Below, piece after piece: positions 9,543-18,608 of a stretch of 60,037 bases of DNA. The translations under genes and the position numbers were made by a program. Origin of the DNA: Candidatus Gastranaerophilales bacterium (lineage in GTDB: Bacteria; Cyanobacteriota; Vampirovibrionia; Gastranaerophilales; Gastranaerophilaceae); the NCBI GenBank assembly GCA_944323265.1, contig CALURX010000009.1:1-60037 (forward strand), given 5' to 3'. The notes under the pieces are model-generated. The model was not told the DNA's origin. It ran no database searches and saw only the letters and a program-made list of their open reading frames with translations. Position 1 is the first letter of the stretch; every line of letters starts with the position of its first letter.

Positions 9543-10839
9543 GACATCCAAAATAATTTAATATATCAATTAAAGTCTTTGTATTCCCGAGGTTTCCTGA
9601 TTTCGTAACAATCCATCTACCTTTTGTATCTGAACAAAGAGATATTGCAGGGGCAACCTCATCAACGAGCTGCAATTCATTAGAATCAATAGCCTTGCAG
9701 CATTTATAGGAAGTCTCTCCGCCCAATGTAATCAATATTACATTAATTTGTGCAAGAACCCTTTCCGCTAACTGAGCCAAAAAATCAGTAATCAATGACG
9801 TTAACTTGTTCTTTGTCAACTCTGCGTTAAAGGAATCATCAGAAAACCCATCAAAATTAGTTATCAAATGCGACGTATGAACAACAACCGTAACGTTACT
9901 TTTTAGATTAGTGACTATTCTATCAACAAGTTCTTGATTAACACCTTTCAGGATATCATTTGTATCCAGCGCAATAAAATTGATATTATCATAATCATCT
10001 GTTTGTTCAAGCTTGGTTATCTGTTCTGCTGTAGTATGCGTTGCAGTACCAGAAACAATGAACTTTGGCAGCTTTTCTAATTTTACCGGAGCATTTTCCC
10101 GCTCAATACCGGACAACCAGAATTTGCCCAGAACCTGTGCACCAGCCGCAGTACCTGCCGGCAAAAGCTTTTTGTCACATTTCTTTATTGCAAGTGCTAT
10201 CTGTTCTATATCCGTACTTGATGTAGAATCTGCAACAATAAGTTTTTTACCCTCTTTTATAAGCTCATTAATCTTAATTAGTATAGGTCCGGCACCGTTC
10301 ATTACGGTTTTCAAATCTATTGTACCGACGAGCTCTTTTTGTTTATCATCGAGCTGTGAGCGCAAAAGCGTCGGAACATGTGATTCTAGAATTGGTGAAT
10401 GCGGATCTCTTGCAACTTCTGTCCTTCCTAAAGGAACACCTTTCAGGAGATGATACCCGCCTACTGTTATTCTCCCTTCCTGAGGAAAAGCCGGTATTAT
10501 TATTGCTGCATCATAATTTAAAATATTGAGCATTGTTAATGTCTCAATTGCAATATTTCCTCTCAAAGTAGAATCTATTTTCTTATAAAAATAATCAAAC
10601 GAAAAGTTCTCGACAAATGAATTGACAGCTTTTTCAACTCTGCTTACAGCCTCCCAAGGTTCGACATTCCGCGATTCTGTAGAAACAGCCCAAACCTCTG
10701 TCATTTCTTTATCTGCAGGCACATAATCACTATCCAGAAGAATCTTTGTATTTGCTCCGCGCAAATGGAATTGAAGCGCCGTATCATTAGCACCGGTCAA
10801 GTCATCTGCAACTATACCTACTAAATCAGAAAAAATCAT
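9535..10839 (-). CDS. four-carbon acid sugar kinase (DUF1537, DtnK/OtnK type)
   Basis: ATP-dependent kinase of the two-domain four-carbon acid sugar kinase family (434 residues). The N-terminal domain opens with GIVADDLTGANDTALQF and has KKIDSTLRGN, both conserved substrate-binding blocks. The C-terminal nucleotide-binding domain has SGTATHTTAEQ and LITLGGETS. It phosphorylates a threonate, erythronate or 3-oxo-tetronate. The following PdxA-family gene would oxidise the phosphate ester toward DHAP. It overlaps ssb by four bases upstream and pdxA by 8 bases downstream. The exact substrate cannot be read from sequence. Confidence 0.85.
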   Translation of the reverse strand: MIFSDLVGIVADDLTGANDTALQFHLRGANTKILLDSDYVPADKEMTEVWAVSTESRNVEPWEAVSRVEKAVNSFVENFSFDYFYKKIDSTLRGNIAIETLTMLNILNYDAAIIIPAFPQEGRITVGGYHLLKGVPLGRTEVARDPHSPILESHVPTLLRSQLDDKQKELVGTIDLKTVMNGAGPILIKINELIKEGKKLIVADSTSSTDIEQIALAIKKCDKKLLPAGTAAGAQVLGKFWLSGIERENAPVKLEKLPKFIVSGTATHTTAEQITKLEQTDDYDNINFIALDTNDILKGVNQELVDRIVTNLKSNVTVVVHTSHLITNFDGFSDDSFNAELTKNKLTSLITDFLAQLAERVLAQINVILITLGGETSYKCCKAIDSNELQLVDEVAPAISLCSDTKGRWIVTKSGNLGNTKTLIDILNYFGCHE

Positions 10840-11165
10840 TGTTCCGCGTCTCTTTTTGAACCCAATAATCTTACATTATTTGCAACAATCAAAAAACGTT
10901 CTCTTTCATCTCCGGTCTGGTCAGTCCATTTACTTATCGAAATTCTGCCATCAACTACAACTTGACGGCCTTTTTTTATGTATTCACCTGCGAATTCTGC
11001 CTGTTTATCCCAAACTTCTATATTATACCAATCAGTCACTTCCTCTTTCGTCTTAGAGTCCCAGCGATTTACAGCAAGTGAAAATGTTGTTTTTACTTTA
11101 CCGGATTCAAAATATCTAATTTCTGCATCTTGACCGGCTCTTCCTATGATAGTTGCAGTATTCAT
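10836..11165 (-). CDS. ssb: single-stranded DNA-binding protein, cyanobacterial type
   Basis: OB-fold SSB of 109 residues that starts with the typical ATIIGRAGQDAEIRYFESG and ends at RLLGSKRDAEQ. The YFESG...LAVNR and LLGSKRD blocks resemble cyanobacterial SSB. The protein stops right after the OB fold and lacks the flexible tail and acidic DDxIPF tip that recruit repair partners in most bacteria. AAAGGAGAT precedes the ATG. It shares an ATGA overlap with the sugar-acid kinase, an odd operon partner. It is divergent from the Clp/FtsH-like gene. A second, tailed SSB elsewhere in the genome is possible. Confidence 0.9.
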   Translation of the reverse strand: MNTATIIGRAGQDAEIRYFESGKVKTTFSLAVNRWDSKTKEEVTDWYNIEVWDKQAEFAGEYIKKGRQVVVDGRISISKWTDQTGDERERFLIVANNVRLLGSKRDAEQ

Positions 11166-11266
11166 TTATATCTCCTTTATAAAAACTATATTCAGATTAT
11201 ACCATGTAATTTTGTACTAGCAAAAATATTTTTTAGAGTTTTTATAATAAAAAACGGAGAATATGA

Positions 11267-14200
11267 ATGATACTAAAAATAAACGCGATTAGACCTGTTA
11301 CTAATGATAACTACAATTTTAAACATAAAAAAGAAACTACAGATGTAATTTCACAAGAAATAACCTCACTATCAGGAGTTCCAAGAAGTTACATAACTTT
11401 TAAAGCAAAAGAGGACGACATTCCTTTAACGGAAGATGCTCAGGTTCTTTTTGAAAATGCAAAAAGAATTGCGCTTGAGATGGGGCACAAAGAAATTACT
11501 CCGTACCATATAATTGAAGCCTCAATTCAAGAAACATTTAATAACATAGAAACTGTCGGCAATGAATTAATCAACTCCGGCGTTATTGAATCTGTATCTA
11601 CTCTAAACCGTATTGCAAATAACTACGCAAAACAAAACGTACTGACAGACAAACGAAACCGCGACTATTTTCTAAGTACGGTAAAAATTCTTGAAGAGAG
11701 TAATGAAGAATATTTAACCCAGCTCCCTCAGGAGCAGACTTCCGATGAAAATATTACATATTCTGAAGATCTCAAAAAAACACTAAGTGAATTAAAATCG
11801 GCATCTCCGGTTCTTGATGGATATATGCTGTTAGGCGGCGCCTTTAACACTATAATCAATAACAGAATCACATATCCCAGCGACTTTCTGAATGATTTTG
11901 TGAGCTTGAGCCTGTTTCAGAATAATTCATACATAAAATCAAACTATATGAAAATTTATGATTCTAAGGCCATTGATGTATGGAACAAACTTGCTCTTGG
12001 CTCTAACCTGTATGTTACATACAAAGACAAAAAAGAAGCAGACAGAATTGCCGCAAGCATAGTAAAGACCATGAATGCGCCCAAACACGGCAACTTTAAC
12101 AGCAAAAATTCTTTAGTTTATGTAATGACAGACGATGTTACAGGCCCAAATCTTATATCAGAAATTAAATCTATCAAAGAGGCTGAACCTGATAAAAATC
12201 TTATATTTATGGTAAATATGGATAATATCTTAATAAACTCTATAGACAAGGAATCCGGACTTCCTGCATATCCTGCAGAAGTCATAACTCTTGCCGCACA
12301 GCCAATAGATAAAGTAAAACTTATATTCTTCCAGAATGATAACCCATACTTCCAGTGTATGCAGGCTCCTGCAATAAAAACTGTTTTCTCAGACTTTTTG
12401 TTATATCCGATACCTCCGATACATACCTATGAAACTCAGGAACTGTTAAGCCGAAACAGAAAACTTCTCAGTGATATAAATACGCCTTTTACCAAAGAAG
12501 CACGAGAAAAAACTATTTTATACGCTGATAAGACCAAAGGAATCTTTCCGGATAAAGCTATCGACTTAATGAAACGTATTGCAGAATATTATGGAGACAC
12601 CAAGAAAAAAATCACAACAAAAGATGTTGATGAGTTTGCATCTATTGCAAAAGATTTATTTAATAAAGAAGAAAGCGGGATAATATATGACACCGGAAAA
12701 ACCCTCTCTTCTTTATATGGCAAAGACACTACCAAAAAGGATGTAGAAGCTATTGTAAGACAAATAAAAACCGGAAAAATAGGCACTAAAGGGATGATAA
12801 TATATTCTAAAGATGAAGAAGCCGGTTCCGGAAGAAGACATACAGCTCAGGTTATTGCTGGCGAAGCAAAAATTCCTTTTCTTGAAATAAACTCATCAGA
12901 TTTTGCAGTTTCATCTAGAGAAGAAGATGGAGGTTCGTCTATCCTGCCTAAAGATGCTATGACAAGAATCTTTACGAGCGCTAAAAAGGCCGCAGAACAA
13001 AATGAAAGCAAAACCGCTATTATATATATTAATAACTTTGAAGAATTTGCATTTTCAAGCCCATACCTTCCCGGATATAAGCAGGCTATGGCACAGCTTG
13101 TTAAAGAGATGGCAAAAGCTGAAGCTGAAAAAGCAAATATCCTCGTAATCGGTTCTACTGAAGGATACTATGCAGATGTTATTCCAATGGTTGTAAGAGG
13201 TTTTAACCAGATACTAACGGTAGATTCTCCGGCATTTAATAAACAAGCAAGAAAAGATGTACTTACTAACAGAATCAATGAACTCAACCTTAAACTGGCC
13301 TGTAGAAATAACGCAGAAAAGGATGAACTAATCAACAAGCTTGTAAAAATGACAGACTATATGTCTTTTGTTCAAATAAAAGCACTTGTCGAAAAAACAG
13401 AGCAGATTATGGCTGAAAGAAACAAGCAAAAGGCTTCAATAGGCGATTTTATAGAAGCTTATCTGCAGCTCACAAGCGGAAGAACCTCGCTCCCTCAAAT
13501 GCCTGACTATAATAAACGGGCAACGACTTCTCACGAATGCGGACACGCAACAAACCTGGAGGTTATGAACGAACTTCTTAGAGAAAAAGGAAAGCCTTGG
13601 CATCAATATCATGATGTTGACTTTATTACGCTTGATCCAAGGGGAGAATTCTTAGGTGCAGTATTTGAAGGTCGTTCTGAAAACAGCGACTATCCTTTTG
13701 AAGCAATGTTCACAGGACTTGTTTGCACGTACGGCGGATACTCTTGCGAAAAAATGTTCTTTGATATGAACGGTTCAAATGGGATAAGTCAGGATCTTGC
13801 ACAGGCAACAGCCATGGCTAAAAGAGGGATTGAATATTTCGGATTTGGTGCTAATACAGGTAAAATCTCAAACGTTGTACAAATTGCTTCTGCAAAATTC
13901 AATGAAGCAGTGTTCAAGGATTTGGATATAATTCTTAAAAATGCACAAATGGCATCTGATTTAATCACCGAAACTTACAAAGAATTTAATGAATGGTTTA
14001 CAAACAAATATGCAAAACTCATAGGTTCTGACAACTGTATGATTGACGGAGATGATTTCAGAAAAGCGTTAAAAAATTGGAAAACATCTCAAACGCCGGA
14101 CAAAAAGGAAGAAATAAGTATTATGGAAGATATGATTCTTGACATAATAAAGGCTGCCAAAAACGGTAGAATATACGGTCAGGTAAAAAAAGTCTTATAA
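11267..14200 (+). CDS. Clp/FtsH-like fusion: Clp-N, two degenerate AAA modules, M41 metalloprotease
   Basis: A 977-residue soluble protein with an unusual architecture. Residues 1-50 form a leader with an ITFKAK motif. Residues about 55-165 resemble a Clp N-domain (MGHKEITPYHIIEA). Residues about 240-470 resemble a ClpB/ClpC D1 module, including a C-terminal FPDKAIDLMKRIAEYYG block, but show no Walker A. Residues about 500-700 resemble the FtsH AAA domain (IAGEAKIPFLEINSSDF). There the P-loop is replaced by EAGSGRRHT, and Walker B reads IIYINNFEEF with both acidic residues lost. Residues 735-975 are a peptidase M41 domain with HECGH at 756-760 and the third ligand Asp843 in SQDLAQAT. The zinc site is therefore intact while both ATPase sites look dead. 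No TM segment is seen, unlike FtsH. Function is unknown. Confidence 0.8.
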   Translation: MILKINAIRPVTNDNYNFKHKKETTDVISQEITSLSGVPRSYITFKAKEDDIPLTEDAQVLFENAKRIALEMGHKEITPYHIIEASIQETFNNIETVGNELINSGVIESVSTLNRIANNYAKQNVLTDKRNRDYFLSTVKILEESNEEYLTQLPQEQTSDENITYSEDLKKTLSELKSASPVLDGYMLLGGAFNTIINNRITYPSDFLNDFVSLSLFQNNSYIKSNYMKIYDSKAIDVWNKLALGSNLYVTYKDKKEADRIAASIVKTMNAPKHGNFNSKNSLVYVMTDDVTGPNLISEIKSIKEAEPDKNLIFMVNMDNILINSIDKESGLPAYPAEVITLAAQPIDKVKLIFFQNDNPYFQCMQAPAIKTVFSDFLLYPIPPIHTYETQELLSRNRKLLSDINTPFTKEAREKTILYADKTKGIFPDKAIDLMKRIAEYYGDTKKKITTKDVDEFASIAKDLFNKEESGIIYDTGKTLSSLYGKDTTKKDVEAIVRQIKTGKIGTKGMIIYSKDEEAGSGRRHTAQVIAGEAKIPFLEINSSDFAVSSREEDGGSSILPKDAMTRIFTSAKKAAEQNESKTAIIYINNFEEFAFSSPYLPGYKQAMAQLVKEMAKAEAEKANILVIGSTEGYYADVIPMVVRGFNQILTVDSPAFNKQARKDVLTNRINELNLKLACRNNAEKDELINKLVKMTDYMSFVQIKALVEKTEQIMAERNKQKASIGDFIEAYLQLTSGRTSLPQMPDYNKRATTSHECGHATNLEVMNELLREKGKPWHQYHDVDFITLDPRGEFLGAVFEGRSENSDYPFEAMFTGLVCTYGGYSCEKMFFDMNGSNGISQDLAQATAMAKRGIEYFGFGANTGKISNVVQIASAKFNEAVFKDLDIILKNAQMASDLITETYKEFNEWFTNKYAKLIGSDNCMIDGDDFRKALKNWKTSQTPDKKEEISIMEDMILDIIKAAKNGRIYGQVKKVL

Positions 14201-14956
14201 ATAATCACCAAGCCAAGCAGTTATTATTTTTGCAAGGCTGTTGTCGTTCTTTAACATCAACATGCCGGTAGAACGAGATTCAGAAGTGTATGTTGCAAAG
14301 CCTGCCTGAGCGAATTTTTTCAAATAATCAACAGAAGCCTTACCCGCAACGTCATCGGTTCCGGTTATGGCAAGGATATCAATTCCTGTCAGATGAGCCA
14401 ATTTTACAGGGATATACAGCCCCTTAACCTCCTCAACCGGAGATAAAAGAATCAGCGTTTTAGGTTTAACCGGCGCTTTTTCGGCTGTTAATACCGCTGT
14501 ATTTGCTCCGATATCCGCCCCTACAATTGCCCAATCATTAAAGAAAACACGCTTTGTGTTATCAGACTTTACCTTTTCTATAACGTTTATAACATCATCC
14601 GGATACTTTGCAAAAGCACTGTCTGTCATGTTACTCCAGGAGCTCCTGACTAATTTGGAGTTATAAACACTTGCACCATGACCTCTAAGATCAATTCTCA
14701 GCACTGCATAGCCTTGAGCCAGCAAATCCTTTGGAAGACTCTCCCACCAGCTTGATGAATACCCTAAAGAGTGCAGCAGAACTACCGTTGAAAATTCTTT
14801 CTGTCCCTTAACTCTTGGATACTCTAAAGTTCCCTTTATGCTAAAACCATCTACAGACTGCACACTTATATTTTGCTTAACCGTCGCAGAAGCTGCAAAA
14901 ACTATGCCATTTATTAAAAGCAAAAAAAATGTTAAAATAAGAATTAATCTTTTCAT
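14195..14956 (-). CDS. secreted alpha/beta hydrolase-fold protein, catalytic residues replaced
   Basis: A protein of 253 residues with a Sec signal peptide (hydrophobic 3-20, cleavage probably after AFA-type residues near 21-23) and an alpha/beta hydrolase fold. It keeps the oxyanion region LLHSLGYSSSWW and the RIDLRGHG strand. The nucleophile elbow reads GADIG, with Asp148 in the place of Ser, and the usual C-terminal catalytic His of the family is replaced in SRSTGML (228-233). It is therefore either a pseudoenzyme or uses Asp as nucleophile. It converges on the Clp/FtsH-like gene with a 6-bp overlap of the two 3' ends. Periplasmic location is inferred from the signal peptide. Confidence 0.75.
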   Translation of the reverse strand: MKRLILILTFFLLLINGIVFAASATVKQNISVQSVDGFSIKGTLEYPRVKGQKEFSTVVLLHSLGYSSSWWESLPKDLLAQGYAVLRIDLRGHGASVYNSKLVRSSWSNMTDSAFAKYPDDVINVIEKVKSDNTKRVFFNDWAIVGADIGANTAVLTAEKAPVKPKTLILLSPVEEVKGLYIPVKLAHLTGIDILAITGTDDVAGKASVDYLKKFAQAGFATYTSESRSTGMLMLKNDNSLAKIITAWLGDYL

Positions 14957-15063
14957 AGTTTTATTATATCATATTAAGCTTTTCGTTACAAATCTTAATA
15001 AAAAGAGCAATTATTTATAAATAATATACTTTATATATATAAGAACTATATTAAGGAGTTTCT

Positions 15064-15972
15064 ATGGCAGTAGTTTTAGACGCTAATATGAAATTATTTG
15101 CAGAGAGAATGAATATCACCTCTTCCCGAATGATTCAGGATTACGGTCTAAAAACTGTTGATGAAATTATCGAAGCAGAAGCTGAAAGAGGTAATACAAG
15201 AGCAGTAAACTACGCAAGAGAAATGTATAATTCTCCTGCAAAGCTCTGCAAAATATTTAAGCTCACAGATGTAGAAAATAAGTTTGTTATACTTCACAAT
15301 ATGGATGATAGAACAAGACAGCTGATGCTTCCTCTGCTTGATCAGGAAGACCTTGTTATGGGATTGTATTTCTTTACTCAGGATAAACTGCTTGAAATGC
15401 TCAAAGAGGTTGATATTGAAGAGCTTGTTCGAGTTGTAATGGGGGCTTTCCCTCTGCAAGAGATTGTTATGATGTTCACAGAAGACGACCTGGCACAATT
15501 TTTCCAGCATGATGAGCTGGAAAAATATGATGTTATAAACCAACTAAAAAGCCTTCCGCCGGAGGTTATGGTAAAATTCGTAGAAGGAGTTACCGGAAGA
15601 CCTTCTGAAGAAACTAACCCGCTGGAATTAATCAAGAGTATCGAAAATCTTCCGACAGACAAGTACAGAGATTTTATGTCAGCAATTGATCCGGATGTTC
15701 AAAGACAGTTAACTTTTCAGTTGACTAAAGCAAATCCTGATTATTTGCAGCTATTCGAAAACGATACTTATATTAATATGCTCAGTACATTGATGAAACC
15801 GGAAATGGTTAAACCTATGATTAACCTAAATAAAGAATCTTTGATTACAATGGTTACGGAGCTGCCAAGCGACTTGTTATCAATCGTCGGTGCGCAGGTT
15901 GATACGGTTGACTTTACTTACTTCCTGCTCGACGGTCATTTGGATTTGCTGGAACAATCATTGATGATTTAG
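15064..15972 (+). CDS. all-helical protein with MgtE-N/FliG-like repeats
   Basis: A 302-residue protein, predicted almost wholly helical and acidic, with no signal or TM segment. Short repeats of the type LLDQEDLVMGLYFFTQDKLL followed by similar helix pairs recall the MgtE N-terminal/FliG superhelix, but I cannot place it in a named family. AAGGAG is positioned before the ATG. Its 3' end overlaps the convergent HEAT-like gene by 15 bases. The resemblance would fit a scaffold or protein-interaction role and is only an inference. Confidence 0.6.
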   Translation: MAVVLDANMKLFAERMNITSSRMIQDYGLKTVDEIIEAEAERGNTRAVNYAREMYNSPAKLCKIFKLTDVENKFVILHNMDDRTRQLMLPLLDQEDLVMGLYFFTQDKLLEMLKEVDIEELVRVVMGAFPLQEIVMMFTEDDLAQFFQHDELEKYDVINQLKSLPPEVMVKFVEGVTGRPSEETNPLELIKSIENLPTDKYRDFMSAIDPDVQRQLTFQLTKANPDYLQLFENDTYINMLSTLMKPEMVKPMINLNKESLITMVTELPSDLLSIVGAQVDTVDFTYFLLDGHLDLLEQSLMI

Positions 15973-16680
15973 AAATACGGCTCTGACATAATAGTTTTCA
16001 TCCTGCTTTAAAGTTGCCAAAATATCTTTGAAATCATACTTTAGTGCAATTTGGGCTGCTTTTTCGCGAATGGTGTATTCTTTTTGCTCGCAGGATTTTT
16101 TTAGAATCTCTAAAACAATTTCTCTGTCGGCAATTTCGCAAAAATCCTTCAAGGTTTCAAGCACCCAGTAGAGCTTAAAAATTTGTTTGTTTATAACATA
16201 TTTCTTATCGCGGAAAATGAACTTATCAAGCTCATCAAAAGCCTCTTGCGAGAATTGGATTATTTTATTCGTATAAATCTTTGAAAACTCACTGTTTATT
16301 TTCAGCATACAAACACTATCAGCAATAAGTCTGCAAATATTTGCATTAATATCAATTACGGCATCCGCAAAAATCGGGGCGAATTCAGGATGGGCAAAAA
16401 TCTCTCCGGCTTTTTCATCTTCAATCAAGAGCCTGTTTATTTTTAAAGCAACAGCCTCTCTTATTTTGCCGTCGCATCCGGTAAGATTCCGAATCAAAGC
16501 TCTTGCATCGTTCAGGTTTTCTACCTTGTCAAACTTAAGTGCGGCTATCTGTTTTTGCGGGATATTGCCGTCCTCAAGCATTGATAAAAGTTCCGTATGA
16601 GAAAAATCTTTCTCGCTCATAAGAAAAGCTTGTTCAAAATTTGTATCTAAATCTTTATAAAAACCGGTATTCAAATTCAT
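15958..16680 (-). CDS. HEAT-like helical repeat protein
   Basis: Acidic helical protein of 240 residues when started at the ATG preceded by AAAGGAAA. The open frame extends 29 codons further upstream, but that stretch looks like untranslated leader. Paired helices (residues about 40-75, 80-130 and 200-238) with periodic Ala/Leu suggest HEAT or armadillo-type repeats. No enzyme motif is visible. It is convergent with the MgtE-N-like gene and overlaps it by 15 bases. I cannot assign a function. Confidence 0.55.
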   Translation of the reverse strand: MNLNTGFYKDLDTNFEQAFLMSEKDFSHTELLSMLEDGNIPQKQIAALKFDKVENLNDARALIRNLTGCDGKIREAVALKINRLLIEDEKAGEIFAHPEFAPIFADAVIDINANICRLIADSVCMLKINSEFSKIYTNKIIQFSQEAFDELDKFIFRDKKYVINKQIFKLYWVLETLKDFCEIADREIVLEILKKSCEQKEYTIREKAAQIALKYDFKDILATLKQDENYYVRAVFLNHQ

Positions 16681-16802
16681 ATTTTCCTTTTTATATGATA
16701 TTATCTTAGCATAAGGTATAATGAATTTGCAGGAAAATCTGGGTTTAATGTATGATAAGTAAAGCAAAATTTGCTGTATAATATTCCTTAAGGAGAACTA
16801 TC

Positions 16803-16967
16803 ATGAATATATTAGAAACTATAATGAAAAAAATTTTAATATTTGAAAAAGAACCGCAGAAGGTTGGTTTATCACAGTTTAAAGAGCCTGTAGTAAATAA
16901 GCTTCCTGCACCTTCCCTAAAGAACAAAGATGTCAAGCTCTCTGACCTTATGCGCCGCGCGGGCTAA
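16803..16967 (+). CDS. small 54-residue hypothetical protein
   Basis: Short open frame with AAGGAGAACTATC directly before its ATG. The translation begins MNILETIMKKILIFEKEPQK and ends DVKLSDLMRRAG. It has an amphipathic N-terminal helix and a basic, polar C-terminus. The strong SD and ordinary codon use support a real gene. It lies between the divergent HEAT-like gene and a block of intergenic repeats. No known family was recognised. Confidence 0.5.
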   Translation: MNILETIMKKILIFEKEPQKVGLSQFKEPVVNKLPAPSLKNKDVKLSDLMRRAG

Positions 16968-17194
16968 GGGGGTAAATGTATTGGCCGGATAGTCAGAGCT
17001 ACTGGCTTTGCGTCCTTCGGAGGGGGGGGGAAATGTATTAGGTCTGAAAGTTCAAACGACAAGCTTGATATCCTTCGGAGGGAGAATGTATTGGCTGGTT
17101 GGTCAGGGCTACTGATTTGATGTTCTCCAGTAGCGGGCTTGTCAGGACTCTGATATCCTTCTCAAAAGGAATAACCCTGAACAAAGTCAGGGTT
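16967..17194. repeat. degenerate GC-rich intergenic repeat, three units, plus hairpin
   Basis: Non-coding stretch made of about three diverged units. Each starts near AATGTATT(A/G)G, passes through AGTCAGAGCTACTG-like sequence and ends near TCCTTCGGAGGG (units about 16967-17031, 17032-17083 and 17084-17165). The first unit ends in a run of nine G. A hairpin AACCCTGA/TCAGGGTT follows at 17173-17194. The G-rich start resembles that of the repeat after manC at 21668, so this is a dispersed family in this genome. GC content is clearly above the neighbours. Confidence 0.55.
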
Positions 17195-17225
17195 ACCGTC
17201 CGAAATTTTATTATTACACTCTGCC

Positions 17226-18581
17226 CTAAAACATTAGTCTAAAGAGCAGGAATCTCTTATTCAGTTTTTCAGAGAACTTCTTGAGGTTTGCAACCGTATC
17301 AGATGTATCTTCCATTATTTGTTTCAAACCTTCCTTATCTCCGTCTTCACCGTTGATTGTTTCAAGAGCGGTAGAAACCTCGCACATAGTAACATTCAGA
17401 TTATCAATTGATGTGACAATTTTCTTCTTGAGATTTTCGTCTTTTGTCATCTCATTAACAGAAGTTGAAATCTCATTCAAGTTTTTCATAACAGCGTTCA
17501 AATCTTCACCGAATTCTTCTGCATCAACAGCACCGATAATTGGTGTTAACTGTTTTGAAAGATTTGAAACGGCCTCTGCTGTCTCATACATTGTCGGTTT
17601 GAATTTCTCATCACCAATAATACCGTTTATGTTTGTAGCAAGTTTATTAAAGTTAGTTGAAACATCACTCATCATCCACAAGACTGCATCTATATCATTT
17701 CTGGAAGTTTCAATAAGTTTTTCGGTCTTAGCCAGAGTTGATGTAGCCTGAGCAGTCAAATCCTTAAAGTTGGTTACAGACTGCTTGAGCTCTGCTATAA
17801 GCTGGTCATTCAGAAGTTCGTTAATAACCCTGTTTGTTTCAGTTAAAGACTCGGCTGCCTTATATTGCAAATCCATAAAGTCGGCAATTCTCATCGGCTC
17901 AATAATTGTATAAGGCGAAGTCTGCTGAGGATAAGGAAGCGGTGTATTATCAAGAGGCTTAATTCTGAGTTTCTTTACACCATTTTCTCCTATAACTTTT
18001 CCGGTCATAAAATGCGGTAAAATAAGCCCCGGAAGGTTTACAACATAATCAACCTTATAAGCGTAAGGCGTTCTTACATATTCACGAACCTCATCCGGTA
18101 CAAGTTTTGAACTCATAATCTGAGACTTTTTAACCTTACCTACATCATAATATTTTTCATCGAGTTTTATTTCCACATCAGCATCATTTGAAAGCAAGTC
18201 CTTATTAACAACAGGAATATAAACAGAGCGAACCCTCGGAGGAGTAATTTCCAAGAACTGTTCGCCGATTAATCCGGACTGTTGAATTGAGAGCATAGAA
18301 GCTTTAGGAATCGTAATCCCCGGCTCTGTTATAACAAATTTCATTTTTACATAACTTGATTCCTCTGTTACAACAGGAGTAATCTCTTCTACCTGACCGA
18401 CCCTAAGCCCCATCATCTGTACGCCGGAGCCCGGACGCATTCCGTTTACATCCTTAAACTGAACTTCTATACGTTCTGCTGATGAAAAAGAACGCCCCTT
18501 TATCCATAAAACCGTAAATAACAGTATTATCAAGGCTACTAATGTTAATATTCCTACTTTAAATGATGGTGATACTTTCAT
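17226..18581 (-). CDS. mlaD: MlaD-like MCE-domain lipid transport protein
   Basis: Substrate-binding component of an MCE-type ABC lipid transporter. An N-terminal TM anchor (residues 9-27) is followed by an MCE domain (about 37-120) with DVNGMRPGSGVQMMGLRVGQV. A long C-terminal region then has coiled-coil heptads with MCE-family spacing (about 250-440). At 451 residues it is much longer than E. coli MlaD (about 180) and closer to cyanobacterial and plastid TGD2-like proteins with extended tails. Its SD is GAGGAAAG. It follows the ATPase gene by 27 bases in the order permease-ATPase-MCE. It probably moves phospholipids between the inner and outer membranes. Confidence 0.88.
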   Translation of the reverse strand: MKVSPSFKVGILTLVALIILLFTVLWIKGRSFSSAERIEVQFKDVNGMRPGSGVQMMGLRVGQVEEITPVVTEESSYVKMKFVITEPGITIPKASMLSIQQSGLIGEQFLEITPPRVRSVYIPVVNKDLLSNDADVEIKLDEKYYDVGKVKKSQIMSSKLVPDEVREYVRTPYAYKVDYVVNLPGLILPHFMTGKVIGENGVKKLRIKPLDNTPLPYPQQTSPYTIIEPMRIADFMDLQYKAAESLTETNRVINELLNDQLIAELKQSVTNFKDLTAQATSTLAKTEKLIETSRNDIDAVLWMMSDVSTNFNKLATNINGIIGDEKFKPTMYETAEAVSNLSKQLTPIIGAVDAEEFGEDLNAVMKNLNEISTSVNEMTKDENLKKKIVTSIDNLNVTMCEVSTALETINGEDGDKEGLKQIMEDTSDTVANLKKFSEKLNKRFLLFRLMF

Positions 18582-18608
18582 TTCTTTATCTTTCCTCTTT
18601 TATCTTAG

